Shown one piece after another: positions 26,477 to 34,344 of a stretch of 64,000 bases of DNA. Source of the stretch: Georgenia sp. M64 (GTDB lineage Bacteria > Actinomycetota > Actinomycetes > Actinomycetales > Actinomycetaceae); contig NZ_CP145809.1 of the NCBI RefSeq assembly GCF_038049925.1, positions 3,630,599 through 3,694,598 of the forward strand. The letters run 5' to 3'. Numbering within the stretch: position 1 is the stretch's first letter; each line of letters begins with the position of its first letter. The position numbers and the translations under genes were made by a program. Below the pieces are notes generated by a model. The model searched no databases. It was given only the letters and a program-made list of their open reading frames with translations, and was not told the origin of the DNA.

Positions 26477-26684
26477 CACGAGTCTGCTCGATCGGGCGCG
26501 ATTGACGACCATCTCAGCAGTCTCGTCAGCCGGGGCGGACCCCGTCGGCCGACACGGTTGCTGAATTGGTCGCGATTGACAGCCACCTCAGCACCCCGTG
26601 CGCCGGTGGGCCGGGTGGCGGGACGAGCGGCGGGCACGAGGTTGCTCAAATGGTCGTTATCGACAGCCATCTGAGCAACCTGGT
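26477..26684. repeat. Three degenerate copies of the palindromic intergenic repeat
   Basis: Copies at about 26477-26525, 26553-26600 and 26635-26684 share the pattern CACGAG-TTGCT-N(5-6)-TGGTCG-GATT-GAC-GCCAT-T-AGCA-CTCGTG with the perfect copy at 24925. Each keeps its arms roughly complementary despite base changes, suggesting selection on the hairpin or mobility of the unit. The rest of 26476-26837 holds no gene. Confidence 0.7.
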
Positions 26685-26837
26685 GAACCGGCTGGGGCCA
26701 TCGACGCCCGGCTCGAACGCCGTCGCCCGGCTCGAACGCCGTCCGTCGGCTCGGGCCACTGGCCGGCTTCGACCGCCATGTCTCAGGACATCGGTGACAG
26801 TGGGCGCGCGCAGGTAGGGCGCTGAGCGTCTCCTGCC

Positions 26838-27845
26838 TCAGGCGCTCAGCGCCAGCCCTGCGAGCCCGACCACCGCGATGACGGCGCCGGGGTAGTACCC
26901 GGTGGGCGGCCGGTACCCCTCGAGCCACCGCGCGAACGGGATCGCGATGAGCGGTGCCATCGCGGCCACCGCCTGGACGACGCCCGGCTGCATGGTCTGC
27001 AGCGCCCACACCATGGCGGTGACGCCGAGGATGGGTCCGAAGAGGGCGTTGGCGCCCACCCAGAACCAGGCCCGGTCGGGCAGGCGGTTGCCGAGCGGGC
27101 CGAGCTCCGTGCGCGGTCCGCGGCCGCCGACCACGCCGGGGGCGGGGGCCAGTGCGGCCTTCGCCCAGGCCCGGCGGCCGGCGAGCAGCCGCACCAGGAC
27201 CAGCGCCACGAGCGCCACGGCGACCCCGCCGGTGAGCCGGTCGAACGCCGCGGTGCTCACCTGCTCGATGCTGCGGCCGACCGGGGGCGTCTGCCCGCCC
27301 GCGGCGGCGTTCTCGGCCTGCTGGATCGCCAGGAGCGCCCGGCGGCTGATGACGGCGCTGCCCGCCTGGGCGAGCGCGGCAAGGACAGCCAGCGCGGCAC
27401 CGAGTGCCACCCGCGGCCGTTGGGTGCCCCTGACGTACGGCAGCAGCCCGAGGACCACCCCGGTGAGGATGACGAGGCTGAAGGTGATCTCCCGGGCGGT
27501 GATGGCGTCGGCGAACCAGACGAGCGCCAGGATCGCCGCGGCGAAGGCCGCCGTGGTCTCGACGACGAGCGAGGCGAGCGGGGCGCCGAGCAGCGGCAGG
27601 GCGCGGAACATCGCCAGCCCGCCCACGCCGAAGCCCAGGGCGCCGGCGGCGGCGAACATCGCGTAGTGGTCCCCCACCCCGCGGCCCACCGTGAACGCGA
27701 GCACGCCCATGACGACGGCGGCGACCGTGAGTCGGGCGAGGTTGGCCTTGACGTAGCCGAGCAGGCGGATGGCGCGCCGGGCGCAGACGGGGGTGATGCC
27801 GTAGAAGAAGGCCGTCAGCCCCGCCGCGGCCAGGCCGGGGGTCAC
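26838..27845 (-). CDS. EamA/DMT-family membrane transporter
   Basis: This 335-residue membrane protein with about ten predicted helices in two EamA halves starts GLAAAGLTAFFYGITPVCARRAIRLL. It has the typical MFRALPLLGAPLASLVVETTAAF and, in the second half, VTAMVWALQTMQPGVVQAVAAMAPLIAIPFA. A longer than usual cytoplasmic loop between the halves (about residues 180-260) is polar. Its GTG start overlaps the hydC stop (GTGA), so it is co-transcribed with the hydrogenase genes although a functional link is not obvious. Substrate unknown. Confidence 0.87.
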   Translation of the reverse strand: MTPGLAAAGLTAFFYGITPVCARRAIRLLGYVKANLARLTVAAVVMGVLAFTVGRGVGDHYAMFAAAGALGFGVGGLAMFRALPLLGAPLASLVVETTAAFAAAILALVWFADAITAREITFSLVILTGVVLGLLPYVRGTQRPRVALGAALAVLAALAQAGSAVISRRALLAIQQAENAAAGGQTPPVGRSIEQVSTAAFDRLTGGVAVALVALVLVRLLAGRRAWAKAALAPAPGVVGGRGPRTELGPLGNRLPDRAWFWVGANALFGPILGVTAMVWALQTMQPGVVQAVAAMAPLIAIPFARWLEGYRPPTGYYPGAVIAVVGLAGLALSA

Positions 27846-28495
27846 GGCGCCTCGCCGGGGGCATCCGTCGCGCCGACGGCGGCCGGCTCGCCCTCGGCAG
27901 CCGGCTCGCCCCCGACAGCCGGCTCACCCTCGGCAGCGTGCTCGCCGACGGGATCCAGGTCCCGCGCGACCGCGACACTCACCGCAGCGGCCGCGGACTG
28001 CGGCGTGAGGTGGCCGTACGCGGCGTCGTCGAGCAGCATCGCGGGCGCCTGGTCGCACAGGCCGATGCAGTGGACCTCCTCGACCGCGACGCTCCCGCCG
28101 GAGGCGGCAGCCCGGGCCGCGGTCCCCGCCAGACGCTCGGCCACCGCGGCGGCGCCGGCCAGCTCGCAGCTGATCGTGCGGCACAGCCGCACCCGGTGGC
28201 GCGCGGGCGGGGCGGAAAGGAAGGCGTAGAACGTCACGACGCCCTGGATCTCGACCGGCGGCAGAGCGAACCGTGCGGCGAGGAGCTGCATCGCGCCGTC
28301 GTCGATCGCACCTGCGGCGGCGAGCTCCTGCAGGACCGGCAGGAGTGCGGACCGCTCGGTCCCGTGCCGGGCCATCGCGGCCTCCGCCAGCGCGAGGTGC
28401 GCGGCGCTCCCCCCGCCGGGCGCACGGTCGGGCCGCACGGCGGAGGCGCCGGCCGTCGTCGCGTCGCGGCCAGAGGTCTCGGGCAGGGTCAGCAC
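27842..28495 (-). CDS. hydC: NuoE-like 2Fe-2S subunit of the NAD-linked [FeFe]-hydrogenase
   Basis: This 217-residue protein has a thioredoxin-like 2Fe-2S domain. The cluster cysteines are in RLCRTISCELAG and HCIGLCDQAPAM, and the helical start is MARHGTERSALLPVLQEL. It corresponds to HydC/HndA/NuoE, which passes electrons to the flavin subunit. The GTG start lies seven bases inside the hydA gene end. The last 40 residues are a Gly/Glu/Pro/Ala-rich tail (EGEPAVGGEPAAEGEP) not usual for the family. Together with the next two genes it forms a soluble trimeric hydrogenase. Confidence 0.9.
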   Translation of the reverse strand: MLTLPETSGRDATTAGASAVRPDRAPGGGSAAHLALAEAAMARHGTERSALLPVLQELAAAGAIDDGAMQLLAARFALPPVEIQGVVTFYAFLSAPPARHRVRLCRTISCELAGAAAVAERLAGTAARAAASGGSVAVEEVHCIGLCDQAPAMLLDDAAYGHLTPQSAAAAVSVAVARDLDPVGEHAAEGEPAVGGEPAAEGEPAAVGATDAPGEAP

Positions 28496-30411
28496 GGCTC
28501 CTCCCTTCCGGCGGCGACGAACTCGCCGCGCTCGGTGTACCTGGTGTGCAGGAGGTGGTGGGCGGTGCGCCCGCCGGGGCCCTCGGTGAGGAGCTCGCGG
28601 TACAGGCGCAGGACCGCGGGGTTCTCGTGGCTCTTGCGCGGCCGGCCCTGGAGGCCGTAGGCGGCGTCCTCGGCGTAGATGGCTCGCGCGCGGGCGGCGC
28701 GGATCTCCGCGCTGGTGGGGATGGGCTGGCCGCCGCCGCCCAGGCACCCGCCGGGGCAGGCCATGAACTCGATGAAGTGGCAGCGGGAGAACTCCCCGCC
28801 GGCGCGGATGTCGTCGAGGATGCGGTGGGCGTTGGCGGTGCCGTGCGCGACGGCCAGGCGCAGGGTCGCGCCGCGCAGCCACTCGAGGTCGGGGACGAGG
28901 TGGGCGATGAGGTCCGGGACCGGCCCGACCTGGTCGATGGTCACCTCGACCAGCCGGACGCCGTCGAACCCGCGCACGGGCAGGACGTCGGCGTGGGTGA
29001 AGTACTCCTCGGCGGGCCGGCCGGTGACGAGCTCGATGACGGTGCGCAGCGCGGCCTCCATGACCCCGCCGGTGGCGCCGAAGATGACGCCGGAGCCGGT
29101 GGCGGTGCCGAAGGGGTTGTCGAAGTCCGAGGCCTCCTCGTTCGGCAGGTCGATGCCGCGCTGGCGGATCATCTTCGCGGCCTCGCGCGTGGTGAGTGCG
29201 ATGTCGACGTCGGGCCGGCCGTCGCGGGAGAGCTCGGGGCGGGCGGCCTCGAACTTCTTGGCGGTGCAGGGCATGAGGGAGACCGAGACGACGTCGGCGG
29301 GGTCGAGGTGGTTGGCGTCGGCGTACCAGGTCTTGATGAGCGCCCCGAACATCTGCTGCGGGGAGCGGCAGGTCGACATGTGCGGCAGCAGGTCGGGGTA
29401 GCGGTGCTCGATGTCCTTGACCCAGCCGGGGCTGCAGGAGGTGAACATGGGCACGGGGCGGGTGGTGTCGCCGCGGACGAGGTTGTCGTACAGGCGCGAG
29501 AGGAGCTCGGCGCCCTCCTCGATGATGGTGAGGTCGGCGGCGAAGTTGGTGTCGAAGACCCGGTCGAAGCCCAGCTCGCGCAGGGCGGTGTTGAGCGGCC
29601 AGGTCAGGGCCGTGCCGGGCTCGAGGCCGAACTCCTCGCCGATCGCGGCGCGCGGGGCGGGCGCGGTCTGGACGACGACGTGCTTGGTGGGGTCCGCGAG
29701 CGCCGACCACACCGCGGCGGTGTCGTCGACCGCCTGCAGGGCGCCGGTGGGGCAGCGGTTGATGCACTGCCCGCAGCCGATGCAGCTGAGCTGGTTGAGC
29801 GGCAGGTCGAGGTAGGTGCCGATGGTGGTGGCGTCCCCGCGGCCGAGGACGCCGAGGATCCCGATGCCCTGGAGCTCGGCGCACGTGCGCACGCAGCGCA
29901 GGCAGTGGACGCACTTGTCGAGGTCGATGGTCACCGACGGGCCGAGGAGGTCCTGACGACCGGTGGGCTCGGTTCGCCGGCCGAGGCGCCAGGAGTCGAC
30001 GCCGTGCTCGGCGGCGAGGTCCTGCAGCTCGCAGCTGCCGTTCCGCGCGCACGTGGGGCACTCCCCCACGTGCTCGGAGAGCATGAGGTCGACGACGTCG
30101 CGGCGGGCCTGCGCCACGCGTGGGCTGTGCGTGCGGATCTCGACCGGGACGGTGAGCGGGTACGCGCACGCGGCCTGCAGGGCACGCTGCCCCTCGATCT
30201 CGACGACGCAGACCCGGCACACGCCGGCGTCGGGCAGGTCGGGGTGGTGGCACAGCGTCGGGATGCGGATGCCGGCCTGCTTGGCGGCGTCGAGGACGGA
30301 CGTGCCGGCGGGGACCTCGACGGGACGGCCGTCGATGGTGACGGCGACCGGCACGGTGGTGGGGGCCGCGGTGGGCGGGGCCCACGGGGCGGGGGTGGCC
30401 TGGGCGACCAT
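28489..30411 (-). CDS. hydA: [FeFe]-hydrogenase catalytic subunit (NAD-linked, group A type)
   Basis: This 640-residue protein interconverts protons and H2. Domain order is a plant-type 2Fe-2S ferredoxin (cysteines near 54, 65, 68, 82), a His-Cys 4Fe-4S site (HVGECPTCARNGSC, 114-127), two 4Fe-4S sites (CVHCLRCVRTC near 167, CIGCGQCINRCP near 210) and the H-cluster domain. There, L1 is TSCSPGW (324-330), L2 is MPCTAKKFE (380-388) and L3 is FMACPGGCLGG (549-559), followed by the small-subunit segment. The usual L1 is TSCCPxW, so the second cysteine is a serine here. GAGGAG lies six bases before the ATG. HydEFG maturases are not in the window. Confidence 0.93.
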   Translation of the reverse strand: MVAQATPAPWAPPTAAPTTVPVAVTIDGRPVEVPAGTSVLDAAKQAGIRIPTLCHHPDLPDAGVCRVCVVEIEGQRALQAACAYPLTVPVEIRTHSPRVAQARRDVVDLMLSEHVGECPTCARNGSCELQDLAAEHGVDSWRLGRRTEPTGRQDLLGPSVTIDLDKCVHCLRCVRTCAELQGIGILGVLGRGDATTIGTYLDLPLNQLSCIGCGQCINRCPTGALQAVDDTAAVWSALADPTKHVVVQTAPAPRAAIGEEFGLEPGTALTWPLNTALRELGFDRVFDTNFAADLTIIEEGAELLSRLYDNLVRGDTTRPVPMFTSCSPGWVKDIEHRYPDLLPHMSTCRSPQQMFGALIKTWYADANHLDPADVVSVSLMPCTAKKFEAARPELSRDGRPDVDIALTTREAAKMIRQRGIDLPNEEASDFDNPFGTATGSGVIFGATGGVMEAALRTVIELVTGRPAEEYFTHADVLPVRGFDGVRLVEVTIDQVGPVPDLIAHLVPDLEWLRGATLRLAVAHGTANAHRILDDIRAGGEFSRCHFIEFMACPGGCLGGGGQPIPTSAEIRAARARAIYAEDAAYGLQGRPRKSHENPAVLRLYRELLTEGPGGRTAHHLLHTRYTERGEFVAAGREEPC

Positions 30412-30421
30412 GGCGGGCTCC

Positions 30422-31645
30422 TCAGATGGCCGGCGCAGGTGCGGCGGCCCGGGTGAGCTCGTCCCCGAAGTGCTCGAGGATCGAGAGGAAGACGTTCGGG
30501 CTGGACTGGCCGAGGCCGCACTTCGACGCCACCTGCATGGTCGCGCCGAGGCGCTCGAGGTCCGCCAGGTGCTCGGCGGTGCAGGTGCCGGCCCGCAGCA
30601 TCGCGATGCCCTCGAGGATCTTGACGTTGCCGACGCGGCAGGGGGTGCACTGCCCGCACGACTCGTCGGCGAAGAAGCTCATGATGTTCTCGGCCGCCTC
30701 GAGGAGGTCACGGTCGGGGCCGAGGACGATGACGGCGCCGCCGGTGGCGACGTCCTCGTAGCTGATCGCCCGGCCGAACTCCGTGGCCGGCACGCACCGG
30801 CCGGCTGCCCCGCCGACGATGACGGCGCGGGCGTCCAGCCCGCCCGCCGCGGTGAGGACCTCCCCGATGGGCACCCCGAGGGGGAACTCGTAGACGCCCG
30901 GCCGCTCGACGTCGCCGGAGACGCTGAGGAGCTTGGGCCCGGTGGACCGGTCGGTGCCGATCGCGGCGAACCACTCCGGCCCGCGGGCGAGGATCGCCGT
31001 CACCCAGGCGAAGGTCTCGACGTTGTTGACCACGGTCGGCGCGCCGTGCAGCCCGCTGATGACGGGGAAGGGCGGGCGGTTGCGCGGCTCGCCGCGGCGG
31101 CCCTCGAGGCTCTCGAGCAGCGCGGTCTCCTCGCCGCACACGTAGGCGCCGGAGCCGAGGTGGAGCCGGATGTCGAAGGGGGCGCCGGGGCCGAGGGCGT
31201 CCGGGCCGAGCAGGCCGTCCGCGCGGCGGGCGGCCAGGCGGGCGAGGAGGTGCTCGCGCAGGTACACGTACTCGCCACGCAGGTAGAGGATCCCCTCGGC
31301 CGCGCCGATCGCGTGCCCGGCGATGGTCATGCCCTCGAGGACGAGGTCGGCGAGCTCGGCGAGGAGGACGCGGTCCTTGAACGTCCCGGGCTCGCCCTCG
31401 TCGGCGTTGCAGACGACGTAGCGCCGCCCGTCCGGCGCGGGCGCCCCGGCGGCCAGGGCCCACTTCAGCCCGGTGGGGAATCCTGCTCCGCCGCGGCCCT
31501 TGAGGCCCGAGCCGGTCACGGCGTCGACGACGTCGGAGGGGGCCAGGGCGAGCGCGGCGCTCAGGCCGGCTCCGACCTCGACGTCGGACAGGGTCAACGG
31601 GGTACGCACGGTCGAGCCGGGTGTGGACGGGGTACGCACGGTCAT
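30422..31645 (-). CDS. hydB: NuoF-like flavin subunit of the NAD-linked [FeFe]-hydrogenase
   Basis: This 407-residue protein binds FMN, NAD(P)H and a 4Fe-4S cluster. Signatures are GLKGRGGAGFPTGLKW (FMN), VVCNADEGEPGTFKDR, GSGAYVCGEETALLESLEG (NAD) and the C-terminal cluster SCGQCTPCRVGN. It is the core length of NuoF and lacks the extra N-terminal 2Fe-2S and C-terminal ferredoxin domains of Thermotoga-type HydB. ATG 31645 is preceded by a textbook AAGGAG six bases upstream; an in-frame ATG at 31714 lacks one. It is the first gene of the operon hydB-hydA-hydC-transporter. Confidence 0.93.
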   Translation of the reverse strand: MTVRTPSTPGSTVRTPLTLSDVEVGAGLSAALALAPSDVVDAVTGSGLKGRGGAGFPTGLKWALAAGAPAPDGRRYVVCNADEGEPGTFKDRVLLAELADLVLEGMTIAGHAIGAAEGILYLRGEYVYLREHLLARLAARRADGLLGPDALGPGAPFDIRLHLGSGAYVCGEETALLESLEGRRGEPRNRPPFPVISGLHGAPTVVNNVETFAWVTAILARGPEWFAAIGTDRSTGPKLLSVSGDVERPGVYEFPLGVPIGEVLTAAGGLDARAVIVGGAAGRCVPATEFGRAISYEDVATGGAVIVLGPDRDLLEAAENIMSFFADESCGQCTPCRVGNVKILEGIAMLRAGTCTAEHLADLERLGATMQVASKCGLGQSSPNVFLSILEHFGDELTRAAAPAPAI

Positions 31646-31803
31646 CGGGCGCTCCTTGCGCCCGGGCGCCGGGCGCTCCTCGCGCCGCCCACGGAACCGG
31701 GGCGGCGTCTTCACGCTACGACGGGGAACCGCGCCGGACCCGGGCCGTCCGTCCTTTCGGACGAATCACCCTCGAATGCAGGCGACCGAGCCCTCCGTTC
31801 CAC

Positions 31804-32154
31804 TCACGGTGCGTCGATGTCGAGCTCGACGCGTCGCCCGCCGACGGTCATCGTGATGGCCACATCGACGGCCCCCGCGGCATGTAGGTAGTTGCGGAGC
31901 GTCGAGAGCAACATGTCCTCGCGGTGTTCGGTGCGAGAGACGGCGTCCTGGCCCACACCAAGCCGTTTCGCCAGCTCCTCCTGAGTGAGCTGGCCCGCCT
32001 TGCGGACGGTGGCGAGGTTCATCGCGTAGATGCGGTCCTCCTCTGCCATGCCCGCACGGATCTTGGCGACCTCAGTCGCGCGCTCCGGGTCAGACAGACG
32101 CTCCTTGAGCCAATCGTTCCCGCGCGTGGAGCGTGACCTCTCCATGGGGCTCAC
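31804..32154 (-). CDS. XRE-family antitoxin (HigA-like)
   Basis: This 116-residue protein has a helix-turn-helix of XRE type at about residues 50-80 (LTQEELAKRLGVGQDAVSRTEHR) and a C-terminal beta segment (VDVAITMTVGGRRVELDID). The GTG start overlaps the stop of the upstream toxin gene (GTGA), the toxin-first order typical of higBA. It probably neutralises the toxin and represses the shared promoter at 32544-32573. A Met three codons downstream (MERSR) is an alternative start. Confidence 0.85.
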   Translation of the reverse strand: MSPMERSRSTRGNDWLKERLSDPERATEVAKIRAGMAEEDRIYAMNLATVRKAGQLTQEELAKRLGVGQDAVSRTEHREDMLLSTLRNYLHAAGAVDVAITMTVGGRRVELDIDAP

Positions 32155-32537
32155 TTCCCGTCCTCCTGCATGAACTTCTCGATGATCTGATCGGCCCGGG
32201 TGCCTACGCTGTCGTAGAACACATCACCCATCCCCGCTTTGTCGCCGCTGAAGAGCACCACCACCGCGGTCTCTGTGTCCATGAACCACACGATCGTCCT
32301 CACGGCGATTCCAGGTTCGAACGGATGCGACAAGCGCCAGACCGGGTACCTCTTCGACTGCCTGACCCGCCTGAGAGTCGGACTCTCGTCGCGTGGCTCG
32401 TCGTCGAGCTCCTCGATGTACTGGATCTGGGCTGCGATGAGGTCCAGCTTCCGTTGCGCCGACCAGTCACCGCCGGTGGCCTTGCGCTCAAGATCGTCAA
32501 GCATCCGCTGGAAGTCGTCGTTCCAGTCGACCAGCAT
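32151..32537 (-). CDS. RelE/HigB-like toxin (phage-derived Gp49-like)
   Basis: This 128-residue protein has the mRNA-interferase-like layout with LRRVRQSKRYPVWRLSHPF and AVRTIVWFMDTETAVVVLFSGDK in the core beta sheet, followed by a C-terminal helix. It is coupled to the downstream XRE antitoxin. Ribosome-dependent mRNA cleavage is the family activity. A promoter with a leader of only a few bases lies directly upstream, so translation may be leaderless. Confidence 0.82.
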   Translation of the reverse strand: MLVDWNDDFQRMLDDLERKATGGDWSAQRKLDLIAAQIQYIEELDDEPRDESPTLRRVRQSKRYPVWRLSHPFEPGIAVRTIVWFMDTETAVVVLFSGDKAGMGDVFYDSVGTRADQIIEKFMQEDGK

Positions 32538-32543
32538 CCACTC

Positions 32544-32573
32544 AGTATGACGCGAAAATCATATGACCCGCAA
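32544..32573 (-). promoter_or_regulatory. Promoter of the HigBA-like module
   Basis: Reading leftward, TTGCGG (32573-32568) and CATACT (32549-32544) are separated by 18 bases. The -10 ends six bases before the toxin ATG at 32537. The spacer contains the palindrome TCATATGA, a possible antitoxin site. Confidence 0.5.
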
Positions 32574-32678
32574 CGCATCTTGGTGGTGACGACAGCCCCA
32601 GTTGCCGATTTGGCCTCAGACGGTATGTAGTGCGGCTGGTGTTGGGTCTCGGGGTCGCGCCGCTGGTTGGTGATTGTG

Positions 32679-32761
32679 GTGGTTGTCGGTGGGGCGTCAA
32701 GGCACTTCGTCCCCTGCGGGGCGGGCCTGCGGCCCGGTCTTGACTCCCCACCGACAACCAC
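32679..32761. ncRNA. Candidate bridge-RNA region of the IS110 element
   Basis: A 16-base perfect stem (32679-32694 with 32746-32761) continues, after one mismatch, into six more pairs (GTCAAG / CTTGAC). It encloses two small GC stems with TGC loops (CCCC-TGC-GGGG and GGGCC-TGC-GGCCC). The structure lies in the non-coding left end, where IS110 elements encode their guide (bridge) RNA. The strand and the RNA ends are not known. Confidence 0.4.
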
Positions 32762-32938
32762 ACCTTCGCCTGGAGGCGGCGCGATCTGTGAGCCTGCGCG
32801 GTAAAGGGCCCCCTGTGACGGCGTGTCTGTGGGACTGACCGGGGGCTGGTCAGCAGGAGCCCCCGCGGCGCATCGTCGTGAGTTACCACCGGTGACCAAT
32901 CCGGGGCGCCGGTGGATCACAGTCGTCGGGAGGCTCCT

Positions 32939-34039
32939 GTGTTCACCAACATAATCCCTGCCGCTCGTGAGCGGTGGGTCGTGGGTCTAGACGTCCACGC
33001 CCGTTCCATCAGCGCGTCCGCGCTCGACCTGACCACCGGCGAGCTCATCAATGCCCACCTGGCCGCAGAGACCACCGCGGTGCTGCGGTTCCTCACCGGT
33101 CTGAACGGCCCGGCAGCGGTGGCCTACGAGGCCGGCCCGACCGGGTTCGGCCTCGCTAGGGCGTTGGACCAGGCCGGGCTGCGGTGCGTGGTCGCCGCCC
33201 CCTCCAAGATCGCCCGCGCATCGGGCGACCGGGTCAAGACCGACAAACGTGACGCGACTCTGCTGGCCCGGCGCCTGGCAGCCGCGGACCTGACCGCGGT
33301 ACGGGTCCCGACCCCGACCGAGGAAGCCGCTCGAGACCTGACCCGCGCCCACGAGGACGCCCGCACCGACCTGATGAGCGCCCGGCACCGCGCCTCCAAG
33401 CTCCTCCTGCGCCACGGCATCGTCTACTCCGGCGGGAGAGCATGGACTCTGGAGCACCACGCCTGGCTGGCGCGGATCCGTCTCCCGCAGCCGGCTTCCC
33501 AGACCGCCTTCGACGACGCCCACCAACACGTCCTGCTGCTGGAGGCCCGCAAGAAGAACCTCGCCCACCAGGTCGCCCTCCTGGCAGCCGAGAGTGAGTT
33601 CACCGGCGTGTTCCACGCCCTGGGCTGCCTACGCGGTATCGCCGGCATCACCGCGATGTCGTTGGCCGTAGAGATCGGTGACTGGGACCGGTTCACCGGC
33701 GCCTCGATCGGCGCCTACCTCGGCCTGACCCCGACCGAGCACTCCTCCGGAGGCACCCGGCGCCTGGGGCCGATCACCAAGGCCGGCAACCCCCACGCCC
33801 GCCGACTGCTCGTCGAAGCGGCCTGGCACCACCGCCCCGGCTACCGGGTCGGGACCATCTTGCAAGCTCGTTTCGATGCCGCCACCCCCACCCAGGCCGC
33901 CCGCGGCCACGAGGGCAACCTGCGCCTGCACCGCCGCTGGGAACACTTCGACACCGAGCACAAACGCACCACGGTCGCGAACATCGCGATCGCCCGAGAA
34001 CTCGCCGGATGGTGCTGGTCCCTGGCCACCACCCGGTGA
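32939..34039 (+). CDS. IS110-family transposase (DEDD recombinase)
   Basis: This 366-residue protein has an N-terminal RuvC-like DEDD domain (VVGLDVHARSISASAL, AYEAGPTGFGLARAL, VKTDKRDATLLARRLAAADL), a coiled central region and the C-terminal Tnp20 domain (LRGIAGITAMSLAVEIGD, GAYLGLTPTEHSSGGTRRLGPITKAGN) with the catalytic serine in SSGG. GTG 32939 has GGGAGG five bases upstream. The gene looks intact. IS110 enzymes use an RNA-guided mechanism without terminal inverted repeats. Confidence 0.93.
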   Translation: MFTNIIPAARERWVVGLDVHARSISASALDLTTGELINAHLAAETTAVLRFLTGLNGPAAVAYEAGPTGFGLARALDQAGLRCVVAAPSKIARASGDRVKTDKRDATLLARRLAAADLTAVRVPTPTEEAARDLTRAHEDARTDLMSARHRASKLLLRHGIVYSGGRAWTLEHHAWLARIRLPQPASQTAFDDAHQHVLLLEARKKNLAHQVALLAAESEFTGVFHALGCLRGIAGITAMSLAVEIGDWDRFTGASIGAYLGLTPTEHSSGGTRRLGPITKAGNPHARRLLVEAAWHHRPGYRVGTILQARFDAATPTQAARGHEGNLRLHRRWEHFDTEHKRTTVANIAIARELAGWCWSLATTR

Positions 34040-34344
34040 ACAAGCCCTGACCCGCCGGCCCTGCGGCGAGGAAGCAGCGTGAGGGGACGACCCACGAATC
34101 GGCTGTGAGCCCCCGGACCCTGACCAGGCCGGGCACGCCCGACCTCAGACCGTGCCGACCGTCCCCGCCGAAACCACCGTCATGCGGCAACGAACCCGCG
34201 CATATCAGACTCGACACCGCGTCGAACAGACACGCACCCCACCCAGGACTCACAGGCCAGGAAAAGGGAAAGCCGCCCGATCCGGAGCAACCCAGCCCCG
34301 GACCGGCGGCCAACCCCTGCCCACTTGACAAACCGCCCTACATA
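34040..34344. other. Non-coding right end of the IS110 element
   Basis: About 300 bases lie between the transposase stop and the lacI stop. They contain a possible hairpin at about 34273-34310 (GCCGCC / GGCGGC and CCGG / CCGG) and the subterminal repeat at 34333-34344. No gene was seen. In the IS1111 subgroup the guide RNA lies on this side. Confidence 0.5.

Larger units (their letters stand above)
32620..34344 (+). mobile_element. IS110-family insertion sequence (about 1.7 kb)
   Basis: The element has one transposase gene flanked by roughly 300-base structured non-coding ends. TATGTAGTGCGG (32624-32635) and the reverse complement of CCGCCCTACATA (34333-34344) match in 11 of 12 positions, marking possible subterminal inverted repeats as in the IS1111 subgroup. 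The right boundary touches the stop codon of the lacI gene at 34345. No target duplication is expected for this family. The ends are inferred, not proven. Confidence 0.7.

Noticed and set aside
25220-27978. Large frames on both strands overlapping the LLM and DHFR-like genes
   Set aside because: They contain no family motifs, whereas the chosen genes show complete conserved signatures.
27842-30385. 847-residue leftward frame joining hydA antisense-like sequence to hydC
   Set aside because: The hydC part is real, but the upstream part is an out-of-frame reading of hydA; the GTG at 28495 restores the true start.
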